Below, one piece after another: positions 7,970 through 16,345 of a stretch of DNA of 19,477 bases; positions within the stretch are counted from its first letter, which is position 1; every line of letters starts with the position of its first letter. Source of the stretch: Polaromonas sp. YR568 (GTDB lineage: Bacteria > Pseudomonadota > Gammaproteobacteria > Burkholderiales > Burkholderiaceae); assembly GCA_945871335.1 (NCBI GenBank), contig CAMBWM010000012.1:1-19477 (forward strand), given 5' to 3'. Under the pieces are notes generated by a model. It was not told where the DNA came from. It did no database searches and saw nothing but the letters and a program-made list of their open reading frames with translations. The position numbers were made by a program, and so were the translations under genes.

Positions 7970-8986
7970 CTAGGCCGCAACTGCCGCGTCTTGCGGCATG
8001 TGCAAACCCAAAATTCTCCTGGCATTGGTGTTGAGTACTTGATCGCACTGGGCATCAGACAGGCCAGAGTCTTGCAACACACGCAATGCCGCAGCTGGAC
8101 TCCAGCAAGGGTAGTCGCTGCCGTACATGACATGGTCTATGCCGTAGTACTCTAGTGCAAAGCGCACGCCCATATCGTGCGGCGACACCGTATCGGTGTA
8201 CATCCGCCGAAGGTAAGTACTGGGCGGGTGCGGCAGCTTGGCACCGCCAGAATTTTTGTCCATGCGGCCCGACTGGTACGGCAATGCGCCGCCCGTGTGG
8301 GACACCACCACTTTTAAATTGGGATAGCGCTCCATCAATCCCGACAGCACCAAGCGGTAGGCCGACACGCTAACGTCAATCACCCGGCCCAGACTTTTGT
8401 ACAAGGCGCCGTTGTAGCCGTCGAGGATGTCGGTGAACATCGCGTCGGTCGGATGCAGGAAAATCGGTACGCCGAGTTCTTCTAAGCGTGCATACAAGGG
8501 TTCAAGGCGCGGCTCGTCGATGTTCTCATCTGTGCCAATGCTGCCCGGCAGGTTGACACCCACCAAGCCGAGATTGCCGATGGCATGTTCGAGCACGTCC
8601 AGCGCAATCCTTGTGTCGCGCAGCGGCAAGGCCGCCGTGGCCCACAAGCGGCCCGCATGCTTGCGTTGTGCCCCGGCCATTTCTTCATTCCAGTGCATTG
8701 CAGCGTCCCGTCCTTCCTCGGCCGGCAGGTCAGAAAAATGTACGGACAGCGGTCCGATCGAGCACACCACATCCACCTCGAATCCGGTCGTTTGCATGTG
8801 TTCGAACTGGGCATCCAGGTCGTACCATTCGGCCCCGAGCGTGAAGCGCGCGTTATCGCCCGCTTGACGGAAATAGGAGTATTTGCCACTTCCGTCGGTG
8901 GAAGCCTTGGGGAAACCGGTACGTTTGCACATGGCGTCAAATACCGACTGTGGCCACCAATGGAAATGAGAGTCAACGATACGCAT
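7970..8986 (-). CDS. Amidohydrolase family 2 protein (ACMSD-like metal-dependent hydrolase or decarboxylase)
   Basis: TIM-barrel amidohydrolase of 338 residues. The metal ligands look complete: HxH at H7/H9 (DSHFHWW), H178 (FLHPTD), H230 (VVSHTGG) and D291 (YGSDYP), the pattern of the ACMSD subgroup, whose members decarboxylate or hydrolyse carboxylated substrates using one metal ion, usually Zn. It is the last gene of the seven-gene operon and starts 3 bases after the MmgE/PrpD stop, with GGAG nine bases upstream. No signal peptide is seen, so it should be cytoplasmic. With the HyuA/HyuB and creatinase-like proteins upstream, a late hydrolysis or decarboxylation step is plausible, but the substrate is not evident. 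Unlike several neighbours, its active-site residues look intact. Confidence 0.93.
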   Translation of the reverse strand: MRIVDSHFHWWPQSVFDAMCKRTGFPKASTDGSGKYSYFRQAGDNARFTLGAEWYDLDAQFEHMQTTGFEVDVVCSIGPLSVHFSDLPAEEGRDAAMHWNEEMAGAQRKHAGRLWATAALPLRDTRIALDVLEHAIGNLGLVGVNLPGSIGTDENIDEPRLEPLYARLEELGVPIFLHPTDAMFTDILDGYNGALYKSLGRVIDVSVSAYRLVLSGLMERYPNLKVVVSHTGGALPYQSGRMDKNSGGAKLPHPPSTYLRRMYTDTVSPHDMGVRFALEYYGIDHVMYGSDYPCWSPAAALRVLQDSGLSDAQCDQVLNTNARRILGLHMPQDAAVAA

Positions 8987-8989
8987 GGT

Positions 8990-10309
8990 TCAGGTCTCCA
9001 GATGAGTATAAAAATCGGACAGGAATTGCGGGTCACCGGCCAGGGTCAAAGCCTGCTTCACAAAAGCGCGATCGGATGCATGATGCAGTATCCGTGCAGC
9101 TTTGTCGAGCAGTTGTGCCTCATCCCAGTGAAAAGAAGGGTCACCCGGACTGTCTAGGACAAGCCGTTCATGGACTTGGCCCCCGGCATGTACGCGAAGC
9201 CGCGCCGGCCATTGCGTTGGGTAATACGTCTCCAGGCTGTCATCATGGTGCACCGTGACCATGGCCGTCCAAGCCTTTAGGGTAGCGTCTGGCGTACTGA
9301 GATCGCGTTCAACCAGATCCAGATCTGCAGGGGCCAAGGCTGTCAGGGCCAATTGCCAGGGGGAGCTGACCATGCTGGCGAGGCGACTGGCCCAGCCAGG
9401 TTCCCGGTCGAGCATGGCCTTATAGGCCTTAGGCACGCCCACTTCGACCCGGCTCACGTCTTGCGGCGAAAAAAGATGCTGCGCCAGCATTTGCTGCAGG
9501 CCGTAGATGGCGGACAGGCCTTGCTTGGCGCTGCAATGGGGTTTGATGCTGCTCTGCGTAACCTCCAAAGGCGCGTCCCAACCATGATTCAACCAGGCCG
9601 TTTGCGGTGCCTCCGGGGCCATGCTGCGGAGCCAAGCTTCGCCCAGCAAAGCGACATCGCCCTCCAGCCCATCTTCAGCTGCCAAGGCGCACCAGGCGCC
9701 GGCGCGAATGGCTTGGGCAAACAGCATCCAGCGGCCGGGTTGTTGGCCCAGCGGGCGTCCCGGCTGGCGTGCCGCCGAGGCCAGTGCCAGTGCCAGCGCA
9801 TGCTGCATGCGCAGTGGCGTCAACCCTCGCAGGCGACCAACGGTAGCCGCTGCCGCCAGGGGTGCCACAACATAGCTGGGCCAGACGCCGTGCATTAATT
9901 GGGATGCGCCGCCCAGGGCCAGTGCCAGTCTGATGGCCAGTTCCTGACCCACCAGGATGGCATTCATTAAGGCATCCCCGGTGACCTGCCCGTGGTGGCG
10001 CCCGTGGGCCAGCGCCACCGGCAGGGTCAACGCACTGGGGGTGACCGCACTGGCCCGGTGGATGGAATCGACTTCGCTCAAGCGCATGACGGCGGAATTT
10101 GCTGCAGCCTGCCCAAACCAGGTCGGGTCATGCTTGCAAATCCACGCGCGCAAATTTTGGCCCTCAAGGGTGCGGGCTCCGGCCTGTAGGGCCAACACAC
10201 CGTCGGCCAACATCACCCGTTCAAAGCTTGTCCCGCAGGCCGGTTGGGCTGTTGCTGCCCAATCGGCCCAGACCGCCAAGGGAAGTGTTGTACCGTCGTG
10301 CAAGGCCAT
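8990..10309 (-). CDS. MmgE/PrpD family protein (divergent active site)
   Basis: The family includes 2-methylcitrate dehydratase, cis-aconitate decarboxylase and iminodisuccinate epimerase. This 439-residue protein matches over its length: the SIHRASAVTPSALTLPVAL block (82-100), the TGDALMNAILVGQELAIRL helix (110-128), SIKPHCSAKQG (254-264), and the C-terminal segments SSPWQLALTAL and DSPGDPSFHWDE. Compared from memory with cis-aconitate decarboxylase, the Lys of KPHCS (K256) is kept. The His of the HP motif aligns with T90, the second catalytic His aligns near W143, and the other Lys is not obvious. A different reaction, such as epimerisation or isomerisation, or loss of activity is possible. 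It lies between the degenerate M24-like gene (3-base gap) and the amidohydrolase gene (3-base gap). Family assignment is firm; function is open. Confidence 0.85.
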   Translation of the reverse strand: MALHDGTTLPLAVWADWAATAQPACGTSFERVMLADGVLALQAGARTLEGQNLRAWICKHDPTWFGQAAANSAVMRLSEVDSIHRASAVTPSALTLPVALAHGRHHGQVTGDALMNAILVGQELAIRLALALGGASQLMHGVWPSYVVAPLAAAATVGRLRGLTPLRMQHALALALASAARQPGRPLGQQPGRWMLFAQAIRAGAWCALAAEDGLEGDVALLGEAWLRSMAPEAPQTAWLNHGWDAPLEVTQSSIKPHCSAKQGLSAIYGLQQMLAQHLFSPQDVSRVEVGVPKAYKAMLDREPGWASRLASMVSSPWQLALTALAPADLDLVERDLSTPDATLKAWTAMVTVHHDDSLETYYPTQWPARLRVHAGGQVHERLVLDSPGDPSFHWDEAQLLDKAARILHHASDRAFVKQALTLAGDPQFLSDFYTHLET

Positions 10310-10312
10310 CGC

Positions 10313-11404
10313 TTACAAACCTTCGACGTCTTTCAGACGGCGACTGTCGTTGTCACCCGTGCCGAGTAGCAGCATTTGGCTGGCATACCAGGGGCCGTCT
10401 GTGAGTTGCAGTTGGACCGTTAATAACACCAGTGCTTGTGCAGGCAGGGAGCAGGGCGCGAATCCGGCGTCTGCGGCAACCACCTGTAGCGGCTCGGCAC
10501 CAACGCACGATTGCACTGTCCAGCTCACCATACGGCCGGGCGGAACACCCGCCTGGCTCAGATCAGCATGGGGCGCTCGCATGCTTCGCCAGGCGCGCTC
10601 GAACCAGCTTTGGGCAGCCAGCCAGCTGGCGGGTTGCGGTCCGCTGCAAACCATCTGAGTCAAGCGCACCCAGGCGCCTTTGTAGGCCAATGAGAGTTCT
10701 ACCGCGCTCTTCTCGCCCAATGGGAAATCGCCTTCCAGGCGTTGCAGGGTGGGGCTGAGGTCCAGGTCAGGGGCGATGCGCTGCAGGAGTTCTTCAGCGC
10801 CATCCAGACGGGCCTTGGCTTCCATGACGCTGGCCCAGGCATTCGTGGTTCGCGCATTCATTGGGCTTGCCTTGAGCGTGACCTCCGCCATACGCTCGGC
10901 ACGGGCAGCCAAGCGTAATTCCGTCATGTCTGCCGGCTGACGCAGTTGCCCAAATAATTCGCTGATGTCGGTCAGTTTTGATCCCCAGCCAGAATTCATC
11001 AGCGGTTGGGCGGTGGACCATGGCAACGCCTCCAGACCCACAACCCCCACTCTGGCGCCGGGCGCTGCATGTTCGTCCAGGAAGCTCAGTGCAGAGACCC
11101 CCAGGCCGGGTGCGGTGATGACGTCGCCCAGGTGCGAGACTTCTCGAATCCAAGGGTGCACGCGTTGGGTAAGTGCCGCCAGCAGCACGGGCGTGCCCTT
11201 TGGCAACACGACCAGCAGGGCTTCGCTCCAATAAGGGGTGAAATTGGTAAGCCAGTGCACCGCCGCCGGGTGGGCAAACGAGGTGTGCAGCAGCACTGCA
11301 CCCAGTCCTTGCTCCTGCATCGCCTGCTGGAGCCGTGACACACGTGACTCTAAGGTCGAAACCGGCATTTCTTCAGGAGACCAGCTGATAAGTCCACGTC
11401 GCAT
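10313..11404 (-). CDS. Degenerate M24-like protein (creatinase/prolidase fold), probable pseudoenzyme
   Basis: A 363-residue protein whose N-terminal half (about 20-175) resembles a creatinase/prolidase N-domain: RVSRLQQAMQEQGLGAVLL, then HWLTNFTPYWSEALLVVLPKG, ending with the LRQPADMTELRLAARAERMAE linker helix. The C-terminal half is a weak pita-bread domain. Its SAVELSLAYKGAWVRLTQMV segment matches the region that normally carries two metal-binding Asp residues, but those positions are E236 and R247, and no HG motif or terminal Glu pair is visible. Length is normal, so this is divergence and not truncation. ATG at 11404 follows AAGGA with an eight-base spacing. It lies 29 bases after the creatinase-like gene, to which it looks paralogous. 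M24 active sites sit near the dimer interface, so it may be the non-catalytic half of a heterodimer. That is inference. Confidence 0.78.
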   Translation of the reverse strand: MRRGLISWSPEEMPVSTLESRVSRLQQAMQEQGLGAVLLHTSFAHPAAVHWLTNFTPYWSEALLVVLPKGTPVLLAALTQRVHPWIREVSHLGDVITAPGLGVSALSFLDEHAAPGARVGVVGLEALPWSTAQPLMNSGWGSKLTDISELFGQLRQPADMTELRLAARAERMAEVTLKASPMNARTTNAWASVMEAKARLDGAEELLQRIAPDLDLSPTLQRLEGDFPLGEKSAVELSLAYKGAWVRLTQMVCSGPQPASWLAAQSWFERAWRSMRAPHADLSQAGVPPGRMVSWTVQSCVGAEPLQVVAADAGFAPCSLPAQALVLLTVQLQLTDGPWYASQMLLLGTGDNDSRRLKDVEGL

Positions 11405-11433
11405 ATTAAGGGTCCTTCGTCAGTGGGTGAGGT

Positions 11434-12537
11434 TTACAGCGGTACTCGGAAGAGTTCGCGCGGTGTGGTGGTGAGTACCTCGCAGCCGGTGGCGGTGACA
11501 CGTACCGTGTCGCCCAGTACGATGTAGCCAGCTACCGGGTGGTAGGTATTGGGGTGCACCACCAGGGTCATGTTTTCTTCCAGCACCAGTGGCACGCCTT
11601 CGAGCACATGAGGGCCGTCGACGAACAAGCCCAGGCCGTGGCCGCGTACGCGGGTGTATTGCGAGGTGACATAGTCACCCAGACCGTGTTGGCGAAAGAC
11701 ATCGTTTTGTGCTTTGGCCACATCGCCATGGGTGGCGCCCGGGCGCACAACGGCAATGCCTGCCTCCAGCGCCTGGAGGTAGACCGCAAAGGCATCGCGC
11801 TGGGCTTGGCTGGGCTCGCCCATCACGAGGGTTCGACAGATCTGGGTGTAGTAGCCGTCGGCGCAGGGCGTGAGCTCGGTTGTTACCAAATCGCCGGGGG
11901 CAAGGCGGCGCTCGCCAGCGGGGTGCATGCTTCGCAGCTCGGGGCCGCCAGAACCGAGGATCATGAAGTTTTCAGGGCAACCCTGGCTGCGAAACCAGGC
12001 TTCCACATCGGCCACCAATTCGAACTCTCGACGTCCCACCCGAGCAGCTTGCTTGAAGACAGCGTAGCCCTCGTCAGCCAGTCTTACGCTGCGTGCCAAG
12101 GCATCGGCTTCCTCCAGGCTTTTGTTCACCATCAAATCGTCCAGCATGGCGGTACACGCCGCCAAAGTTTTGCCCAATGCTCCAGCGGCCAAGGACAGCG
12201 GTGCCACCTGGCTGGGCGCCAGACCCACGGCGTTAGCTGGCACTTGCGCTAGATGTGCCAGCACTGCAGCGGCTGGATCAGCCGTACAAATTACCACTGC
12301 CGATGGCAGCGCCTGCTGCCATCGGGCAGCCTCTGCCGGGTGTTGCACCCAGACGCAGGTGGGATTATTCAGATTCAAGGCGACCATGGCCACCCCTTCC
12401 ATGGGCGTGACGTCCACCACAAAGCGCAGGTAATCGCTGCGCCAGGCGTCGCCCACCACCACCAAAACGTCCAGCCCGACTTGCGCCATGGCATGGCGCA
12501 CCCGAGCACAACGTTGATCGCGCAATAAATGGCTCAT
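11434..12537 (-). CDS. M24 family protein, creatinase-like, lacking most metal ligands
   Basis: Two-domain M24 (aminopeptidase P/creatinase) protein of 367 residues. The N-domain covers about residues 1-140 and the pita-bread domain 150-367. At the five canonical metal positions (Asp, Asp, His, Glu, Glu) I read E221 (TTELTP), Q232 (GYYTQICRT), H300 (RGHGLGL), H328 (VVHPN) and G342 (VLGDTV). Only the His survives. GYYT followed by an RTL segment recalls creatinase, the metal-free M24 enzyme that uses this His as catalyst. A hydrolase acting on a C-N bond of a small molecule is therefore more likely than a peptidase. The start overlaps the HyuB stop by four bases (ATGA), with an AAAAGG ribosome site upstream. 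No signal peptide is seen. The degenerate paralogue follows directly. Confidence 0.9.
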   Translation of the reverse strand: MSHLLRDQRCARVRHAMAQVGLDVLVVVGDAWRSDYLRFVVDVTPMEGVAMVALNLNNPTCVWVQHPAEAARWQQALPSAVVICTADPAAAVLAHLAQVPANAVGLAPSQVAPLSLAAGALGKTLAACTAMLDDLMVNKSLEEADALARSVRLADEGYAVFKQAARVGRREFELVADVEAWFRSQGCPENFMILGSGGPELRSMHPAGERRLAPGDLVTTELTPCADGYYTQICRTLVMGEPSQAQRDAFAVYLQALEAGIAVVRPGATHGDVAKAQNDVFRQHGLGDYVTSQYTRVRGHGLGLFVDGPHVLEGVPLVLEENMTLVVHPNTYHPVAGYIVLGDTVRVTATGCEVLTTTPRELFRVPL

Positions 12538-14261
12538 GGTGTCGCCTTTTCATGTTGTTCTGCGGCCCAGTCATAGTCTTGGGCAGCACCGACTGCGGAG
12601 ATGTAGCCCAACTGCAGGTCGCGTTCGATTTCTTGTGGATCCCGCTTGGCAGGCGCACCATAACCACCACCGCCGGCGGTCCAGAAGGTCACGGTATCAC
12701 CTGGTGCAATGGGAATATTACTTTCCTTCGTGACGCTGCGCTCGGTGCCGTCGCTGCGCCGGATCAGAGCTGCATTACTGCGCCCCGGTCCCCCGCCTTC
12801 CAGGCCCCAGGGCGGCTCAATGATGCGTTCCAGATTGATGTTGACCGAGCATGCACCGAGAGCCCGGTAGCTCAGCTCAACGCCCATGCCGCCGCGGTGT
12901 TGCCCGGCACCGCCGCTGTCGGCACGCAGAGCAAAGCGCTCGATCAGGAAGGGGTAGTGAATCTCCTGCAGTTCCACTGGTGTGTTGCGTACATCACCCT
13001 GACAGATCGACACCGAGGCCGATGCGCCATCCTGATGGGCACGGCCACCCCAGCCACCACCAAAAATATTCATGAGCACATAACGGGCCCCGTTGTCAGG
13101 GCGTTGGCCGTAAAACGAGCAGCCACCCATGTCGCCCTTGTGGGCGGCGGGAATTTGTCCCGGCAAGGCCGGTGCCAGCGCCAGCAGGATGGTGTCGATC
13201 ACGGTAGGCAAGGCAATGCTCCACAAGCCCAGTGCAGCGGGTGGGCGGGCATTGAGCATGGTGCCTTCTGGTGAAATCAGCTTGAGGCCGCGAAAGCCGC
13301 CTTCATTGACTGGCGCATGCGGCATGGTCAGGCACTTGAAGGCCACGCGCGCCGCCGACAGACCGCCAGAAAATCCTGAGTTCAGCGGGCCCACCACTTG
13401 CGGGTTCATCTCGGAGTAATCGATAGTGAGGTCAGAACCCTTGATTTCGACCGTCACTTTCACGCGCAGCGGCACCCCTAATTGCCGGCCATCGCTGTCC
13501 AAGCGGGTCTCGGCGGTGTAGCGGCCGTCTGGCATTGCGCTGACAGCGGCGCGGGCCTGAGCTTCAGCCTGGTCCCAGGATGCTGCGATGCATTGGCGAA
13601 CCGTGGCCACTGAAAAGCGCTGGTGGAGCTCAGATAAACGTCGCTCACCAATGTGACAGGCCGCCATTTGTGCCCGCAAGTCGCCCAAAGAAGAGTCCGG
13701 GAAGCGGATGTTGTCGGTGATCATTTGCCAGACACCCTCGTTGCGACGGCCAGCGTCATACAACTTGATCGAGCGCATCTGCAAACCTTCGTGGAAGATT
13801 TCGTAGGTTTGCACGTTGCCAAAACCGGTGCGCAATCCGCCGACGTCGACCCAGTGCGCGCGGTTGGCAGCAAAGGCCACCACTTGGCCTTGGTGAAAGC
13901 AGGGCGTATAAACCACCACGTTGTTCAGGTGCTGGCCGCAAACACCGGCATGGTTCATGATGATGACGTCACCAGGCGCGAAGCCGTCCAGGCCATAACG
14001 GTCAATGCCGTCCTGCACCGCGATGCCTAGATCAGCCAAAAATATCGGCAGGCCGCCGGTGTTTTGGCAGATCATCTGGCCCTCAGTGTCGATCAGGCCG
14101 CAACAAAAGTCACGCACCTCATAGATCATCATGTTGTAGGCGGACTTGCACAAAGCCAGTGCCATTTCTTCGGCATAGGCGATCAGCGAGTTGGTCACTA
14201 CCTCTTGGGTGATTGGATTGACCCGTATGGCGGCCAGGGCCGAAGGGGTGGAGGCATTCAT
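12534..14261 (-). CDS. hyuB: Hydantoinase B/oxoprolinase family protein
   Basis: Beta subunit of an ATP-dependent hydantoinase/oxoprolinase-type enzyme; with HyuA it opens lactam, hydantoin or related rings, or acts as a carboxylase in acetophenone carboxylase relatives. The 575-residue protein carries the family blocks: EVRDFCCGLID (48-58), GDVIIMNHAG (97-106), FAANRAHWVDVGG (130-142), and a Gly-rich C-terminus with GGGGYGAP followed by KRDPQEIERDLQLGYIS. The THLPD segment usual in many relatives reads QHLNN here (H111, N114), so an Asp that I believe contributes to the metal site is Asn; this may be clade-typical. ATG at 14261 overlaps the HyuA stop (ATGA) and follows AAGGAGAG, a strong ribosome site. 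HyuA and HyuB are therefore coupled and surely form one complex. The specific substrate is unknown. Confidence 0.95.
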   Translation of the reverse strand: MNASTPSALAAIRVNPITQEVVTNSLIAYAEEMALALCKSAYNMMIYEVRDFCCGLIDTEGQMICQNTGGLPIFLADLGIAVQDGIDRYGLDGFAPGDVIIMNHAGVCGQHLNNVVVYTPCFHQGQVVAFAANRAHWVDVGGLRTGFGNVQTYEIFHEGLQMRSIKLYDAGRRNEGVWQMITDNIRFPDSSLGDLRAQMAACHIGERRLSELHQRFSVATVRQCIAASWDQAEAQARAAVSAMPDGRYTAETRLDSDGRQLGVPLRVKVTVEIKGSDLTIDYSEMNPQVVGPLNSGFSGGLSAARVAFKCLTMPHAPVNEGGFRGLKLISPEGTMLNARPPAALGLWSIALPTVIDTILLALAPALPGQIPAAHKGDMGGCSFYGQRPDNGARYVLMNIFGGGWGGRAHQDGASASVSICQGDVRNTPVELQEIHYPFLIERFALRADSGGAGQHRGGMGVELSYRALGACSVNINLERIIEPPWGLEGGGPGRSNAALIRRSDGTERSVTKESNIPIAPGDTVTFWTAGGGGYGAPAKRDPQEIERDLQLGYISAVGAAQDYDWAAEQHEKATP

Positions 14262-16327
14262 GCGGACTCTCCTTGTGCCAAATTAATCTGAATGACCAGG
14301 TGGCCGTGCTCTGTGACCCGCATTACATCACCCGGGTAAAGCATAGTGGTGGAATTCGATTCTTCGATGACGGCCGGCCCTTCAACGCTAAAGCCCGGTG
14401 GCAAACTCGCGCGCCAGAAAATGCGTGCCGGCAGTGGACGGGCCGGGTCGTCGAAGATAACCGGTCGCACCTGTTCAGGCTGCGCAGCTTCAGGCACGAA
14501 GGGCTCGGCAATAAAGGCTTCCATGCTGTCCCCGGTTCTTGCCAGGCTGACCGTCAGACGCAGGCTGGCAACCTCGACCCGCTCTTGCGCTGCGGCGTGT
14601 CCATAACGCTGGTCGTGCAACTGATTGAATGCCTGCCGCACCTGGGCGACCTCATTCACTAAATCTAAGGGCGAACGCAAACTCACGGTGATGCTGTGCT
14701 CCTGACCGCGGTAGCGCAGATCTGCGGCATAGACCCATTGTGCTGACGCCGGATTCAATTCATCTTCTTCAAGTTGCTTGCGGGCGGCATGTTCCAATTC
14801 ATCGAAGCCGTGTTTCACTTGATCACTTGGTAATTTCTCCAGGTCACCAATAAGTGTTCGCACCCAGTCATGGCGCCATGGTGCCAGCAACATACCCAGT
14901 GCCGAGAAGTTGCCCGGTAATTTGGGAATGATCAGGGTTGGAATGTAGATTTCCTTGCATAAGGCGGCCGCATGTACGGGCCCGGCACCACCAAAGGCGA
15001 TCATCGCGGCTTCGCGCGGATCCACGCCCTTACGCACTGAAACTGCGCGCACTGCCAGCGCCATGGCCGTGTCGGCAATGCGGACCACGCCTTGCGCCGC
15101 TTCTTCGATGCTCAGCCCGGAGGGCTCACCAATGTGTGTCCCCATGGCATCGCGCGCACCTGCTTTGTCAAGCGACATGTCACCGCCCAGAAACCGGTCT
15201 GGGTTCAGTCGCCCAAGCACCACGTTGGCGTCGGTCACCGTCGGTAGCTTGCCTCCCCGGCGATAGCAGACCGGACCTGGATCCGCACCTGCGCTTTTCG
15301 GGCCCACATGCAAACCGCCCGCGGCATCGCGCCAGGCAATACTGCCACCCCCGGCGCCCACTTCCACAATGGCCACCACCGGCAATTGCATCGGCTGACC
15401 GCTGGCGTAGCCGCCAATGAAATAGCCTTCCTCAATGATCGGAACACCGTCCTGTATGAGCGCCGCCTTGGCAGTGGTGCCGCCCATATCAAAGCCGATG
15501 GCTTGGGACAAGCCCAGCAAACGTGCCACATAACCGGCGCCAATCATGCCCGCCACCGGGCCAGACTCCATCATCGAGACTGGCTCGACGCAGGCCCGCG
15601 CAAGCGACATGCTGCCGCCATTGGAGCGCATGATTTGAATGTTGCCACGCAGTCCCTGGGCTTGCAGATAGCTGCGCAGGTTCTGCAAATAGCGCTGCAC
15701 CGGTGGTCCCACGTAGGCATTGAGAACCGTCGTGGAGGTGCGCTCATATTCACGGAATTCACGCAAAATTTCGTGTGATAGCGTGATAAAAAGATCAGGG
15801 TACGCAGCCCGTAGCAATTGCCCCACCCGCTGCTCATGCACTGGGTTGGCGTAGGCATGAAGCAGGCAGACCGCCACCGCCTCAATGCCCTCTTGCTGCC
15901 ACTTTGCGCCTAGGGCCAGCAGCTGGGATTCGTCCAACGGCGTGAGCACCTGCCCTTGGGCATTCAAGCGTTCCTTGATTTCAAAGCGCAGGTCCCGGGG
16001 CACCAGGGGCTCGGGCCGCTGGAAGTTCATGTCGAAAGCGTCTGGCCGGTTGCCCCGGCCGATCTCATACACATCGCGAAAGCCCAAGGTGGTCAGCAGG
16101 GCTGTTTTGGAGCCCCTGCGCTCAAGTACCGTGTTGATGGCCATCGTCGACCCGTGCAAAAACTCATCGAGCTGAGACAGCGCTGTATCTGAGAGTTCCA
16201 GAGCCTTGGCAACGCCGAGGGCCGGGTTGGCAGGTGTGGTCAGGGTTTTGGAGAGCACCAGCTTGCCGTCACGGTAGCCCACCAGGTCGGTGAAGGTGCC
16301 TCCGATGTCCACGCCAATCGAATTCAT
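14258..16327 (-). CDS. hyuA: Hydantoinase/oxoprolinase family protein, ATP-binding subunit A
   Basis: ATP-hydrolysing alpha subunit of 689 residues with an ASKHA-type nucleotide fold. Visible motifs are GVDIGGTFTD (5-14, phosphate loop 1), HGSTMAINTVLERRG (58-72), SNGGSMSLARA (235-245), ESGPVAG (254-260), GFDMGGTTAK (278-287, phosphate loop 2), EVGAGGGSIAW (322-332), GADPGPVCY (347-355) and AFGGAGP (444-450). All look intact. I prefer ATG at 16327; an in-frame TTG at 16339 has no good ribosome site, and the ATG has only a weak GAAAG. It starts 18 bases after the Bug receptor stop and overlaps hyuB by four bases. The order receptor then HyuA-HyuB suggests that the imported compound is the HyuAB substrate. 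Candidates are hydantoins, lactams and 5-oxoproline-like rings, which sequence alone cannot separate. Confidence 0.95.
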   Translation of the reverse strand: MNSIGVDIGGTFTDLVGYRDGKLVLSKTLTTPANPALGVAKALELSDTALSQLDEFLHGSTMAINTVLERRGSKTALLTTLGFRDVYEIGRGNRPDAFDMNFQRPEPLVPRDLRFEIKERLNAQGQVLTPLDESQLLALGAKWQQEGIEAVAVCLLHAYANPVHEQRVGQLLRAAYPDLFITLSHEILREFREYERTSTTVLNAYVGPPVQRYLQNLRSYLQAQGLRGNIQIMRSNGGSMSLARACVEPVSMMESGPVAGMIGAGYVARLLGLSQAIGFDMGGTTAKAALIQDGVPIIEEGYFIGGYASGQPMQLPVVAIVEVGAGGGSIAWRDAAGGLHVGPKSAGADPGPVCYRRGGKLPTVTDANVVLGRLNPDRFLGGDMSLDKAGARDAMGTHIGEPSGLSIEEAAQGVVRIADTAMALAVRAVSVRKGVDPREAAMIAFGGAGPVHAAALCKEIYIPTLIIPKLPGNFSALGMLLAPWRHDWVRTLIGDLEKLPSDQVKHGFDELEHAARKQLEEDELNPASAQWVYAADLRYRGQEHSITVSLRSPLDLVNEVAQVRQAFNQLHDQRYGHAAAQERVEVASLRLTVSLARTGDSMEAFIAEPFVPEAAQPEQVRPVIFDDPARPLPARIFWRASLPPGFSVEGPAVIEESNSTTMLYPGDVMRVTEHGHLVIQINLAQGESA

Positions 16328-16345
16328 AGATACTTTCAAGAGAGA

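Noticed and set aside
8482..9036. Minus-strand open frame of 184 codons overlapping the amidohydrolase gene in another frame
   Set aside because: The amidohydrolase frame has the full metal-ligand set and operon spacing; the alternative frame shows no motif.
10313..11404. Possibility that the degenerate M24-like gene is a frameshifted pseudogene
   Set aside because: The frame is open over a normal family length, has a good ribosome site and keeps operon spacing; the missing residues are substitutions, not a disruption.
11539..12252. Plus-strand open frame of 237 codons opposite the creatinase-like gene
   Set aside because: Shadow of a well-supported M24 gene in high-GC DNA; no ribosome site or family resemblance.
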